Positions 34,123-42,679 of a DNA stretch of 64,000 nucleotides are shown here, one piece after another. How positions within the stretch are numbered: position 1 is the first letter of the stretch; every line of letters begins with the position of its first letter. A program made the position numbers and the translations under genes. Source of the DNA: JBCBSS01 sp039819065 (lineage in GTDB: Bacteria > Bacteroidota > Bacteroidia > Cytophagales > Cyclobacteriaceae). The notes below the pieces were generated by a model that saw only the letters and a program-made list of their open reading frames with translations, was not told the origin of the DNA and did no database searches. The DNA lies in NCBI GenBank assembly GCA_039819065.1, contig JBCBSS010000020.1, positions 3,252 to 67,251 on the forward strand, in the 5' to 3' direction.

Positions 34123-36021
34123 TCAAACGTTTTCTGTATTTGCTTGGATTTCCTCAATCACATCCGGGTCCAAAAGTGTTGAAATATCTCCCAGATTGTC
34201 GGTTTCTCCCCAAGCGATCTTTCTCAAAATCCGCCGCATAATTTTGCCTGATCTCGTCTTAGGTAAACCATTAACAAATTGGATCTTATCTGGTTTGGCT
34301 ATCGGGCCGATGGTACTGGCGACCAAGTCTAGGATTTCTTTTCTCAATATACCCTCATCTTCAGGCGTGTGATAACAAATGACAAAGGCATGAATGCCTT
34401 GCCCTTTAATATCGTGAGGGTAGCCTACGACAGCGGTTTCACAAACATTAGTATGCTCATCAATGGCACTTTCTATTTCTGCAGTACCGAGATTGTGACC
34501 TGAAACGATGATCACATCATCCACTCGGCCTGTTATGCGGTAATAGCCATCTTCATCCCGCTTGCAGCCATCCCCTGTGAAATACTTACCGGGATAAGTG
34601 GAAAAATAGGTGTCTTTGAAGCGCTGATGGTTTCCGTAAATTGTACGTGCCATCGAAGGCCAAGGGAATTTGATGCAAAGGCGTCCTTCTACATTACCAC
34701 CTTCCAGTTCATTACCGCTTTCATCCATTACAGCAGGTTGAATGCCAGGAAGCGGTAAGGTGGCGAAACACGGTTTGGTCTCCGTGATATTGGCTATCGG
34801 AGCGATCATCATACCACCCGTTTCCGTTTGCCACCAGGTATCTACAATCCAACAATGCTGCTTACCAATTTTTTCATCGTACCAATGCCAGGCTTCTTCA
34901 TTGATAGGTTCCCCTACAGTACCGAGGACTTTTAACGACGAGAGGTCATGCTTTTCTACAAAGCTGATATCTGCTTTTTCTAATGCCCTGATAGCGGTCG
35001 GTGCCGTGTAGAAAATATTTACTTTATGCTTGGCTACTACTTCCCAAAATCTACCCATATCAGGATAGGAAGGTGTGCCTTCGAACATAAGTGAAGTGGC
35101 TCCGGCCAGCAGTGGCCCGTAGATGATGTATGAATGGCCTGTGACCCAACCGATATCGGCTGTACACCAATAGACATCGCCTGGTTGATATTGAAAAACA
35201 TTTTGAAAGGTATAATGAGTGTATACCATATAACCTCCAGTGGTATGTACCATGCCTTTTGGCTTTCCGGTAGAACCCGAGGTATATAGAATAAACAGCA
35301 GATCTTCCGCATCCATTTCTTCTGCCATACAGCCAAGTCCCATATCTACCACTTCTTCACTCCACCAGCTGTCTCGTTCAGGATCCATATAAACTTCTTC
35401 ACCAGTCCTTTTATAAACGACCACATGCTCCACTGATGGGCAATTCTCTAATGCCTCATCTACAATCTTCTTAAGGCCAATGGTTTTTTTGCCACGATAT
35501 GCACCATCTGCTGTGAGTACCATTTTACAGCTCGCATCATTGATTCTATCGGCCAATGAACTGGCTGAAAACCCTGCGAAAACCACGGAGTGAACTGCTC
35601 CCATTCTAGCGCAGGCCAATACCGCAACCGCTAACTCAGGAATCATGGGCATGTATATGCAAACCCTATCTCCTTTTTGTACCCCAAGATGCTTAAGGAC
35701 ATTTGAAAAGCGGCAAACTCGTGCGTAGAGTTGGCGGTAGGTGATATGTAATGCTCTTTCATTGGGATCGTTGGGCTCCCATATAATGGCTGGTTGATCT
35801 GCTTTATCTGCTAAGTGTCTATCTAAGCAGTTTTCTGTTATATTAAGCTTAGCACCCTTAAACCACTTTACTTCCGGCTTATTAAAATCCCATTCCAGTA
35901 CTTTATCCCAGGTCTTTTGCCATTTAAAATCCTCGGCGATGTCACTCCAGAATTCCTCAGGGTCATTAATGCTTTGTTCGTAGGCATTTTGGTAATCTTC
36001 GAGGCTATTAATTTCGTACAT
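34123..36021 (-). CDS. acs: Acetate-CoA ligase (acetyl-CoA synthetase)
   Basis: 632 residues. The adenylate-forming motif YTSGSTGKPKGMVHTTGGY is near residue 250, WWQTETGG is near 400, and the C-terminal GLPKTRSGKIMRRILRKIA contains the regulatory/catalytic lysine that protein acetylation switches off in other bacteria. It activates acetate to acetyl-CoA via acetyl-AMP. Only 27 bp follow the oxidoreductase gene upstream, so they may be one transcript. Confidence 0.96.
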   Translation of the reverse strand: MYEINSLEDYQNAYEQSINDPEEFWSDIAEDFKWQKTWDKVLEWDFNKPEVKWFKGAKLNITENCLDRHLADKADQPAIIWEPNDPNERALHITYRQLYARVCRFSNVLKHLGVQKGDRVCIYMPMIPELAVAVLACARMGAVHSVVFAGFSASSLADRINDASCKMVLTADGAYRGKKTIGLKKIVDEALENCPSVEHVVVYKRTGEEVYMDPERDSWWSEEVVDMGLGCMAEEMDAEDLLFILYTSGSTGKPKGMVHTTGGYMVYTHYTFQNVFQYQPGDVYWCTADIGWVTGHSYIIYGPLLAGATSLMFEGTPSYPDMGRFWEVVAKHKVNIFYTAPTAIRALEKADISFVEKHDLSSLKVLGTVGEPINEEAWHWYDEKIGKQHCWIVDTWWQTETGGMMIAPIANITETKPCFATLPLPGIQPAVMDESGNELEGGNVEGRLCIKFPWPSMARTIYGNHQRFKDTYFSTYPGKYFTGDGCKRDEDGYYRITGRVDDVIIVSGHNLGTAEIESAIDEHTNVCETAVVGYPHDIKGQGIHAFVICYHTPEDEGILRKEILDLVASTIGPIAKPDKIQFVNGLPKTRSGKIMRRILRKIAWGETDNLGDISTLLDPDVIEEIQANTENV

Positions 36022-36048
36022 GAGGGGGATGTTTTTAAGCTAAAAAAA

Positions 36049-37047
36049 TTAAGTCAGGTCCACCACTACCCTGCCCTTAGTTTGTCCTTTTAATATTTGA
36101 TCGATATAACCGTTCAGTTCGTCCAGCGAACAGTATGTAGCCATTTCATCCATGCTATCTACATACCAGCTGCTCGCCAATTTGTGCCATATCTTCAAGC
36201 GGATTTCCATAGGACACTCTGCCGATTCTATACCCAGCAGGTTTGCCCCATTGAGTATGAAAGGGAACACGGTGGTGCCCAGTTTGGGGGAACCGACTAA
36301 TCCACATACCGCCACACTACCATTTCTATCACAAGCTTTTATAGCTGTAGCTAAGGTATTGCCTCCTACAGTATCAATAGCCCCTGCCCATTTTGGCTTG
36401 AGCAATGGCTTGCCGGATTGATCGTCCACATCTTCACGAGATATGCATTCAGTAGCTCCCAGCTTTTTGAGATAGTCCCAGGCTTCTTTTTTACCCGTGG
36501 AAGCAATAACTTCATAACCCGCCTTAGCCAAGATCGCAATGGCCATACTACCCACTCCCCCCGAAGCCCCCGTAACCAATATAGGCCCCATCATTGGGTT
36601 TTGGCCGCACATTTCCATTTTGTAGAGGGCAAGTCCAGCTGTAAAACCAGCAGTACCTTGGATCATGCTTTCTTTCAAGGTCAATCCATCAGGAAGGGGC
36701 ACTATCCATGATGATGGCACTGAAATATACTCGGAAAAGCCTCCTGAAGTATTCATGCCCAGGTCGTAGCTGGTGACTATTACTTCTTCACCTTTTTTGA
36801 AACGGCCACTCTTGTCCTCTTCAACTACTCCTGCCGCATCAATACCTGGTGTATGAGGGTATTTTCTGGTCACTCCTTTGTTTCCAGAAGCTGAGAGTGC
36901 GTCCTTATAGTTGAGGGCAGAATAAGAAACACGGATTAATGCTTCATTTTCCGGGAGTTCACTGGTTGCTTTGGTTGCGATCTTTCTGGAGAAGTTTCCT
37001 TCACTGTCTTCTTCAACGATAAGCGCTTTGAAGTCTTTTTCTGACAT
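36049..37047 (-). CDS. YhdH/YhfP-family NADPH-dependent quinone oxidoreductase / acryloyl-CoA reductase
   Basis: 332 residues of the zinc-free medium-chain dehydrogenase family. The GroES-like start is FKALIVEEDSEGNFSRKI, with SYSALNYKDALSASG and PHTPGIDAAGVVEE. The Rossmann motif is ILVTGASGGVGSMAI at about 157-171. Members include AcuI acryloyl-CoA reductases; the physiological substrate cannot be decided here. The proximity to acs could point to short-chain acyl-CoA metabolism, which is inference. Confidence 0.9.
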   Translation of the reverse strand: MSEKDFKALIVEEDSEGNFSRKIATKATSELPENEALIRVSYSALNYKDALSASGNKGVTRKYPHTPGIDAAGVVEEDKSGRFKKGEEVIVTSYDLGMNTSGGFSEYISVPSSWIVPLPDGLTLKESMIQGTAGFTAGLALYKMEMCGQNPMMGPILVTGASGGVGSMAIAILAKAGYEVIASTGKKEAWDYLKKLGATECISREDVDDQSGKPLLKPKWAGAIDTVGGNTLATAIKACDRNGSVAVCGLVGSPKLGTTVFPFILNGANLLGIESAECPMEIRLKIWHKLASSWYVDSMDEMATYCSLDELNGYIDQILKGQTKGRVVVDLT

Positions 37048-37172
37048 CTTTAAATATTAGGTTAAAAAATGTAACAATGGGTCTTACAAAGGACTATGAA
37101 TATCGCGTCTTAACCAGTCTTGTCAAAGAATTTGATACTTTAATTTGGGTCTATATCATGGATAATCTGGTC

Positions 37173-37919
37173 TTATACCAATAGCTCAGCCAATACGGCG
37201 AATGCTACTCCTATCATGCTAACCAGCATCCTCTTGCCATTAAAGCGATGTTCCGGACTGGTTTCAAAAAATATGATGGTCGATATGTACAGGAAATTGC
37301 CACCAACTATGGCAAAAAGATAGGTAAAGGCCTGATCTGCCAATAAACTTTCTTCGAAAAGATAGTCGCTAATGAACAGACCTAGAGGAGACATGATGGA
37401 AAATACGAGCAAATACGCAATAGCCCTTCTTCTTTTCTTAAACTGACATAGTAATATGGACATAAATGCAAAAGCCGCTGGTCCCTTATGTAAAGCAATC
37501 CCAACCAATAGTGCTGTCGAATCATGATGCCCGTGAGCGGTACTTGGGTGTGCTAATAGGGTGCCTTCCAGTAAGGCATGGATAGAAAGTGCAATTAGAA
37601 CGTAGAAAGAGGATAAGGGGTTGTGATGATGGTGTTTGTCTTTTTTATGCATGTGACCATGTTCTACTCCGGAAGAAAAGAACTCAAGTACCTGCTGCAT
37701 AAGAAACCCCACCAACACGAGCAGACCAATGATAGTAGCGTCTTCGTGCTTGCTGGCAAATAGCTCTGGTAAGATGTGGATTATCGTTATCGAGAACAGG
37801 TAGGAACCTGCGAAAACCAGTGACAGTTTTAATTTCGAGCTATCAACTTCCGGAATACGGAAGGCAACTAATCCCGGTATTAGCACCGACAAAAGAAGGA
37901 CAACCAGGTTCAATATCAT
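37173..37919 (-). CDS. ZIP family divalent metal transporter
   Basis: 248 residues with about seven to eight hydrophobic helices. A His-rich cytoplasmic loop (HGHMHKKDKHHHH) lies near 95-108. The helix IV/V metal-site motifs are ALSIHALLEGTLLAHP and LLVGIALHKGPAAFAF. Likely zinc or another divalent cation uptake at the inner membrane. It is 9 bp downstream of the methyltransferase gene, forming an operon with it and apbE. Confidence 0.88.
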   Translation of the reverse strand: MILNLVVLLLSVLIPGLVAFRIPEVDSSKLKLSLVFAGSYLFSITIIHILPELFASKHEDATIIGLLVLVGFLMQQVLEFFSSGVEHGHMHKKDKHHHHNPLSSFYVLIALSIHALLEGTLLAHPSTAHGHHDSTALLVGIALHKGPAAFAFMSILLCQFKKRRRAIAYLLVFSIMSPLGLFISDYLFEESLLADQAFTYLFAIVGGNFLYISTIIFFETSPEHRFNGKRMLVSMIGVAFAVLAELLV

Positions 37920-37928
37920 AAATGACCT

Positions 37929-38681
37929 TTACTTTTGAACGACAAAGATCATTCTATCCGAATGCTTCTCATCGTAAGGGTTAAGATTGTAATCTCCAAA
38001 AACCCCTTCCAGCTTCAGTTTAGCCTTTTCAAAACAGTGTAAAAAATCTACTTTCCGGATTGCCTTTACTTTTTCCTGAAAACGGTACTGTTTCCCTTGA
38101 TCTTCAAATTCTATGTCTTTCAAAATAAAGCCATCGTCGCTGAGTCGTTTGGTGATTTTGAATTCTATCCCATCGATCAGCTTTTCTTCGCATGGCACGA
38201 GGTTGTGTACCACTGTGTAGGTATTCAAAAAGTCTATCAGCAGCTTGCCACCAGGCTTAAGCCCTTTAGCTGCTGAGCAGATCGCTTTTTCATTTTCCTT
38301 TGCAGAATCAAAGTATCCGAAACTGGTGAACAGATTGAGAATAAAATCGAAGGATTCTTCTTGAAATACCTCACGCATATCATGGATATGAAAGTGAAGT
38401 CTGTCATTCTCAAATTGCTGCGCATGCTCGATGTTCTTAGCAGAAAGGTCAACGCCTACCACATCAAAACCCTTTTCATTGAGATAGATAGAGTGTCTGC
38501 CCTTGCCACAAGCTAAATCCTGTATTTTATGATCTTTTTGAAAATCAAAGTACTTGACAAGGTTATCTATAAAAACCCTAGCCTCATTATAGTCTCTGTG
38601 CTTGTAAAGGATGTGATAGTAAGGTGAATTGAACCACTCTCCAAACCACTCTTTTTTCTTTATTGTTTCGCTATTTTGCAT
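37929..38681 (-). CDS. Class I SAM-dependent methyltransferase
   Basis: 250 residues. The SAM-binding motif I is KIQDLACGKGRHSIYLNEKG (about 56-75), followed by FDVVGVDLSAKN and a motif IV-like region FDFILNLFTSFGYF. The target molecule is unknown. It overlaps the 3' end of the ApbE gene by 11 bp, indicating translational coupling, and precedes the ZIP gene by 9 bp. Confidence 0.88.
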   Translation of the reverse strand: MQNSETIKKKEWFGEWFNSPYYHILYKHRDYNEARVFIDNLVKYFDFQKDHKIQDLACGKGRHSIYLNEKGFDVVGVDLSAKNIEHAQQFENDRLHFHIHDMREVFQEESFDFILNLFTSFGYFDSAKENEKAICSAAKGLKPGGKLLIDFLNTYTVVHNLVPCEEKLIDGIEFKITKRLSDDGFILKDIEFEDQGKQYRFQEKVKAIRKVDFLHCFEKAKLKLEGVFGDYNLNPYDEKHSDRMIFVVQK

Positions 38682-39759
38682 TTTCTATATGTTGGGCAAT
38701 TCCGGGTGAAGCATAGGTACCAACACTTCCATCAGGTTTGCTGAATACCAAGTAAGCGTCTACCCCTTCATTTTGTTCAACAATTTCTATCGCTTTTTCA
38801 TGCCCGGTCACCATAAAAGCAGTGGCAAAGGCATCAGCCGTCATACAATCCAGGGCAAACACAGAAGCACTGAGTATTTCATGCTCTATTGGGAACCCAG
38901 ACGCCGGGTCTATGGTATGAGAATACCTGACACTATCTATGATCCTGTAGTTATAATAATTACCCGAAGTGGCAATAGCCTTGTTTTTCAAGCTCACCAA
39001 ACCTAAAAGCTCCGGCCTACCTGTGCCAGGATCCGCCTTAGTCGGGTCAATGATGCCCGCCACCCATGGCTCTTTCGTATGAAGATTTAGGCCCCTGGCC
39101 ACTATTTCTCCTCCTATTTCTACAAACAAATTTTTAATGCCTTTTGATGCTAGATAATCTGCCACTACATCAACACCTTGTCCTTTGGCTATGGCACTAA
39201 AATCTATTTTAACTGCAGGCGATTGCTTCCACACTCGCTGCTCGTCAAAATTGATCTTACTAAAACCCACGAAGGATTTTAACGAGTCGATGGTAGCGCT
39301 ATCGGGGTTGATCTCCTTTTGTGCGCCAAAACCCCAGGCATTAATAAATGGCCCAATGGTAGGGTCAAAAGCACCTCCTGTAAGGGACGAAATCTCTTTA
39401 CTGCGTGCCAGTACTTGATGAAAGTAAGGAAGTTGAAATTCAAAAGTAGTATCTCTATTGAATCGAGAAATTTCTGAATTAGGATTGTAAGTGTTCAATG
39501 ATAGGTTAAATACTTCAAGCACAGAATCTACACCTGCCTGATGGTTTACACCATTTTCTTGATAGTACTTGATACTATATATAATAGGCCCCATCGTTTT
39601 GCCTGAAAAGGAGATCAATTCATAAGTTTTATCATTGTAGATAATCGGAGCTTCTTCTACTTTTTCTTTCTGGGATTCCCGGTATTTCCAGACTAGAAAA
39701 ACAATCAATAACAACACCACGGGATAGATTCTGCTCTTATCTATGAGGGGCTTACTCAT
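38671..39759 (-). CDS. apbE: FAD:protein FMN transferase (ApbE family)
   Basis: 362 residues from ATG 39759 (MSKPLIDKSR); an ATG at 39780 adds seven. A single membrane anchor lies at about 10-28, then the ApbE fold: SLNTYNPNSEISRFNRD, LTGGAFDPTIGPFINAWGFG, KIDFSAIAKGQGVDVVADYL, FVEIGGEIVARG and the metal-site region TADAFATAFMV. It attaches FMN to threonine residues of flavoproteins such as Nqr or Rnf subunits on the periplasmic side. No such target genes are in the window. Confidence 0.93.
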   Translation of the reverse strand: MSKPLIDKSRIYPVVLLLIVFLVWKYRESQKEKVEEAPIIYNDKTYELISFSGKTMGPIIYSIKYYQENGVNHQAGVDSVLEVFNLSLNTYNPNSEISRFNRDTTFEFQLPYFHQVLARSKEISSLTGGAFDPTIGPFINAWGFGAQKEINPDSATIDSLKSFVGFSKINFDEQRVWKQSPAVKIDFSAIAKGQGVDVVADYLASKGIKNLFVEIGGEIVARGLNLHTKEPWVAGIIDPTKADPGTGRPELLGLVSLKNKAIATSGNYYNYRIIDSVRYSHTIDPASGFPIEHEILSASVFALDCMTADAFATAFMVTGHEKAIEIVEQNEGVDAYLVFSKPDGSVGTYASPGIAQHIENAK

Positions 39760-39919
39760 GTCATCTAAAATTTGCCGCAATTTAGTGAAATTGGAAGGGT
39801 TATAATTAACTTAGCATGAAATATACGCTAAGATTTTAGCCATAGCTGCTGGTTTTGAGCAGTACATTATGGCAGTCATTAGCAGCCTCCCGTTTGAGGG
39901 AAAAGAACCAACTCTGTTT

Positions 39920-40948
39920 ATGAGAGAAGATTATTTGAGTGGAGAAGATGAACACTTCAGCCCTGCTGAAAAGGAGATTGAAAAAGCATTACGCCCACTA
40001 AGTTTTGGCGATTTCACCGGTCAGCAAAAGGTAGTTGATAACATCACTATATTCGTGAAAGCGGCTAAACAAAGGGGCGAAGCACTGGATCATGTTCTGC
40101 TACATGGGCCTCCTGGTTTAGGTAAAACTACGCTCTCTCATATTATTGCTAATGAGCTTGAAACCAACATTAAGATCACTTCCGGCCCTATTTTGGACAA
40201 GCCGAGCGACTTAGCGGGCTTATTGACCAATCTAGAAGATCATGACGTCTTATTTATAGATGAAATCCATAGGCTCAACCCTATTGTAGAAGAATATCTC
40301 TACTCTGCTATGGAAGATTTCAAAATAGACATTATGCTGGATACCGGGCCTAGTGCCAGAACGGTACAAATCACTTTGAATCCTTTCACGCTTATCGGAG
40401 CCACAACCAGGGCAGGTTTGCTTACATCACCGCTGAGGGCTCGATTTGGCATCAATGCTCGATTAGAATACTACGATGCTAAGATTCTTACTTCGATAGT
40501 AAAACGTTCCGCTTCAATCCTTAATAGCCCGGTCGATGAAGATGCTTCTCATGAAATTGCCAGAAGGAGCAGAGGCACACCGCGTATTGCCAATAATCTG
40601 CTTAGGCGAACGCGCGATTTTGCCCAAATAAAGGGTGATGGTAGAATCACTAGGGATATTGCCGAGATTGCACTCAACGCACTCGATGTGGATCATAATG
40701 GTCTGGACGAAATGGACAATCGCATCCTGTCTACGATCATTGAAAAATTCAAAGGTGGCCCGGTTGGTATTTCCACAATTGCCACGGCATGCGGGGAAGA
40801 GGCCGAAACAATTGAGGAAGTGTATGAACCATTCCTTATTAAAGAGGGGTACATAAAAAGAACATCCAGAGGACGTGAAGCCACCGAACTGGCTTACAAA
40901 CACCTTAAAATTGTTCCTCCGAGCAGAACACAAGGGTTATTTGATTAA
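39920..40948 (+). CDS. ruvB: Holliday junction branch-migration helicase RuvB
   Basis: 342 residues from ATG 39920 (MREDYLSGEDEHF, the usual RuvB start in this phylum); an upstream ATG at 39869 would add 17 unlikely residues. AAA+ core: Walker A HGPPGLGKTTL (about 59-69), Walker B VLFIDEIHRL, sensor 1 IGATTRAGLLTSPLRARFG, then a winged-helix C-terminal domain with YIKRTSRGREAT. It drives branch migration with RuvA. Transcribed divergently from apbE. Confidence 0.97.
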   Translation: MREDYLSGEDEHFSPAEKEIEKALRPLSFGDFTGQQKVVDNITIFVKAAKQRGEALDHVLLHGPPGLGKTTLSHIIANELETNIKITSGPILDKPSDLAGLLTNLEDHDVLFIDEIHRLNPIVEEYLYSAMEDFKIDIMLDTGPSARTVQITLNPFTLIGATTRAGLLTSPLRARFGINARLEYYDAKILTSIVKRSASILNSPVDEDASHEIARRSRGTPRIANNLLRRTRDFAQIKGDGRITRDIAEIALNALDVDHNGLDEMDNRILSTIIEKFKGGPVGISTIATACGEEAETIEEVYEPFLIKEGYIKRTSRGREATELAYKHLKIVPPSRTQGLFD

Positions 40949-41072
40949 CCTTTTCAAGTCCTAGTCCTTCGAAAATTTTGGCATGAATAATTTTTTTCAA
41001 AAAAAAATTTAAGGTGGTGTAATAAATCGCACCCGATGTGCTACTAACGTAGTGAATTTAAGATTTAAAGTC

Positions 41073-41288
41073 ATGGTTAAAAAGCAACTCAGGAACCTCT
41101 TTCTTATAGCAGGCGTAGCGGTAGCACTTCTGATTACTTTACAACCCAAGTCTACCTCACCTGAACTCGGCGATCCGGGTTTGATCAAAACTACTCAAAG
41201 TGTCAAAAGGGTAGAATCTCAATATGTACCTCAAGATTTTATCACGGTACCGGTCAGAATGATCATTAGAACACTAGGCCTTAACTAG
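41073..41288 (+). CDS. Small hypothetical membrane-anchored protein
   Basis: 71 residues from ATG 41073 (MVKKQLRNLF); a GTG at 41052 is in frame. It has one hydrophobic helix (about 6-24, LFLIAGVAVALLITL) after a basic start, then a hydrophilic tail ending MIIRTLGLN. I do not recognise the family. It sits alone between ruvB and queG, with start and composition consistent with a real gene. The tail has Val/Ser-rich segments and no cysteine. Confidence 0.45.
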   Translation: MVKKQLRNLFLIAGVAVALLITLQPKSTSPELGDPGLIKTTQSVKRVESQYVPQDFITVPVRMIIRTLGLN

Positions 41289-41329
41289 CTTCTCGCCCAG
41301 CCACAAAAGAGGTTATATTTGTGGTTGTC

Positions 41330-42268
41330 ATGCAGGCTCATTCATCAAAGTCAAAAAATACCCAGCTTATCAAAAAAACTGCCCAAGCGCTTGGTTTCAG
41401 CTTTTGTGGTATTGCTAAAGCCGAGTTTTTGGAAGAAGAAGCGCCACGCCTGGAAAAATGGCTCAATCAGAATATGCATGGGCAGATGGGTTATATGGCC
41501 AATCATTTTGACAAGCGTCTCGACCCGACGAAACTGGTAAATGGAGCGAAATCAGTAGTCTCTTTGCTATATAATTATTTTCCCAAGCAAGCCCTGGCCA
41601 GGGATGGAGAATTCAAAATATCGAAGTACGCGTACGGGAAAGACTATCACTTTGTCATCAAGGACAAGCTGAAATCATTTCTTGATACAATCAATGAAGA
41701 AATTGGTGAGGTTCAGGGGCGAGCGTTCGTCGACTCTGCGCCTGTAATGGAACGCACCTGGGCAAGCAAAAGTGGACTAGGGTGGGTAGGCAAGAATAGT
41801 TTGTTACTGAACAAAGGGCATGGAAGCTTTTTCTTCATAGCAGAATTGATACTCGATCTTGAGTTGGATTATGACGGTCCAGTTAAAGATCATTGCGGAT
41901 CTTGTACAGCATGCATTGATGCTTGTCCGACCGATGCTATCCCGGACCCTTATGTTGTCGACGGCAGCAAATGCATCTCCTACTTCACCATCGAACTCAA
42001 AGAATCAATACCTCAGGAGGTAAAAGGCAAATTTGAGAATTGGATTTTCGGATGTGATATCTGCCAGGATGTATGTCCATGGAACCGCTTCTCAAAACCA
42101 CATCATGAACCGATGTTTGATCCCCATCCCGATATGGCTGATATGAAAAAGCAGGATTGGGAGGAAATCACGCAGGACGTGTTTAGCAAAATCTTCAAAA
42201 AGTCAGCTGTAAAAAGAACGAAGCTGTCTGGCTTGAAAAGGAATATCGATTTTGTGAAGAAAGGCTGA
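41330..42268 (+). CDS. queG: Epoxyqueuosine reductase
   Basis: 312 residues from ATG 41330. An N-terminal cobalamin-binding DUF1730-type domain (FCGIAKAEFLEEEAPRLEKW, MHGQMGYMANHFDKRLDP) and the catalytic Asp region (AFVDSAPVMERTWASKSGLGW) are followed by two [4Fe-4S] sites (CGSCTACIDACPTDAI and CDICQDVCPWNRF). It performs the last step of queuosine synthesis in tRNA. A mononuclear gene here, without queA/queF neighbours. Confidence 0.96.
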   Translation: MQAHSSKSKNTQLIKKTAQALGFSFCGIAKAEFLEEEAPRLEKWLNQNMHGQMGYMANHFDKRLDPTKLVNGAKSVVSLLYNYFPKQALARDGEFKISKYAYGKDYHFVIKDKLKSFLDTINEEIGEVQGRAFVDSAPVMERTWASKSGLGWVGKNSLLLNKGHGSFFFIAELILDLELDYDGPVKDHCGSCTACIDACPTDAIPDPYVVDGSKCISYFTIELKESIPQEVKGKFENWIFGCDICQDVCPWNRFSKPHHEPMFDPHPDMADMKKQDWEEITQDVFSKIFKKSAVKRTKLSGLKRNIDFVKKG

Positions 42269-42288
42269 CTGCAAGAATTTTTATCCAT

Positions 42289-42315
42289 AAAAAAGCCCTG
42301 TCGGTAAAACAGGGC
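42289..42315 (-). terminator. Rho-independent terminator for the 63-residue minus-strand gene
   Basis: GCCCTGT (42295-42301) pairs with ACAGGGC (42309-42315), with a 7-nt loop. On the minus strand it is followed by six T (complement of 42289-42294). It lies about 37 bp past the stop of the small minus-strand gene and may act weakly for queG as well. Confidence 0.8.
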
Positions 42316-42351
42316 CTTAATAAGTTTACAAGTCAGATTTCTATCGTGCTC

Positions 42352-42543
42352 CTAACTCGATGCCACTATGAAATAGCGGTTTAATATGGAGCCGTATTGG
42401 TTGTCAAAATTAGCATAGCACCATTTCTTCAATTCTCTGACCTCGTCAGTGATTAGCACGGAAAGTGCTTTTCTTAGCTCTTTTTCAAAGAGCCCACGGT
42501 CAAAGCTCACTTTCATGAGAATCGTTTTTACGTAGTCTAACAT
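42352..42543 (-). CDS. Small conserved-type hypothetical protein (63 residues)
   Basis: 63 residues beginning MLDYVKTILMKVSFDRGLFEKEL, rich in charged helices, with a WCYANFDNQY segment. Short proteins with this start are, from memory, common in Cytophagales, but no function is known to me. The frame is on the strand opposite queG and has its own strong terminator directly downstream, which supports a real transcript. Start ATG at 42543; the upstream 136 bp is shared with the divergent BatD gene. Confidence 0.7.
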   Translation of the reverse strand: MLDYVKTILMKVSFDRGLFEKELRKALSVLITDEVRELKKWCYANFDNQYGSILNRYFIVASS

Positions 42544-42611
42544 AGGCTGGTAAAATTTAAAAAAAGTGTTGATAGCTTGTCACGTCCTCTAACCTTTAAT
42601 ATAGTAATTAG

Positions 42612-42642
42612 TTACTGTAAATAAAAGATTGCTCTAACTTTG
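42612..42642 (+). promoter_or_regulatory. Probable promoter of the BatD gene
   Basis: TAACTTTG (42635-42642) is a perfect -7 element and TTAC (42612-42615) an imperfect -33 element at 19 bp, 38 bp upstream of the ATG. Confidence 0.5.
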
Positions 42643-42679
42643 ATGACTGACTTTTACGTTGAAGTAAACGAAAAAACCT

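Noticed and set aside
40514..40933. 139-residue minus-strand ORF inside ruvB
   Set aside because: Antisense shadow of the conserved RuvB C-terminal domain.
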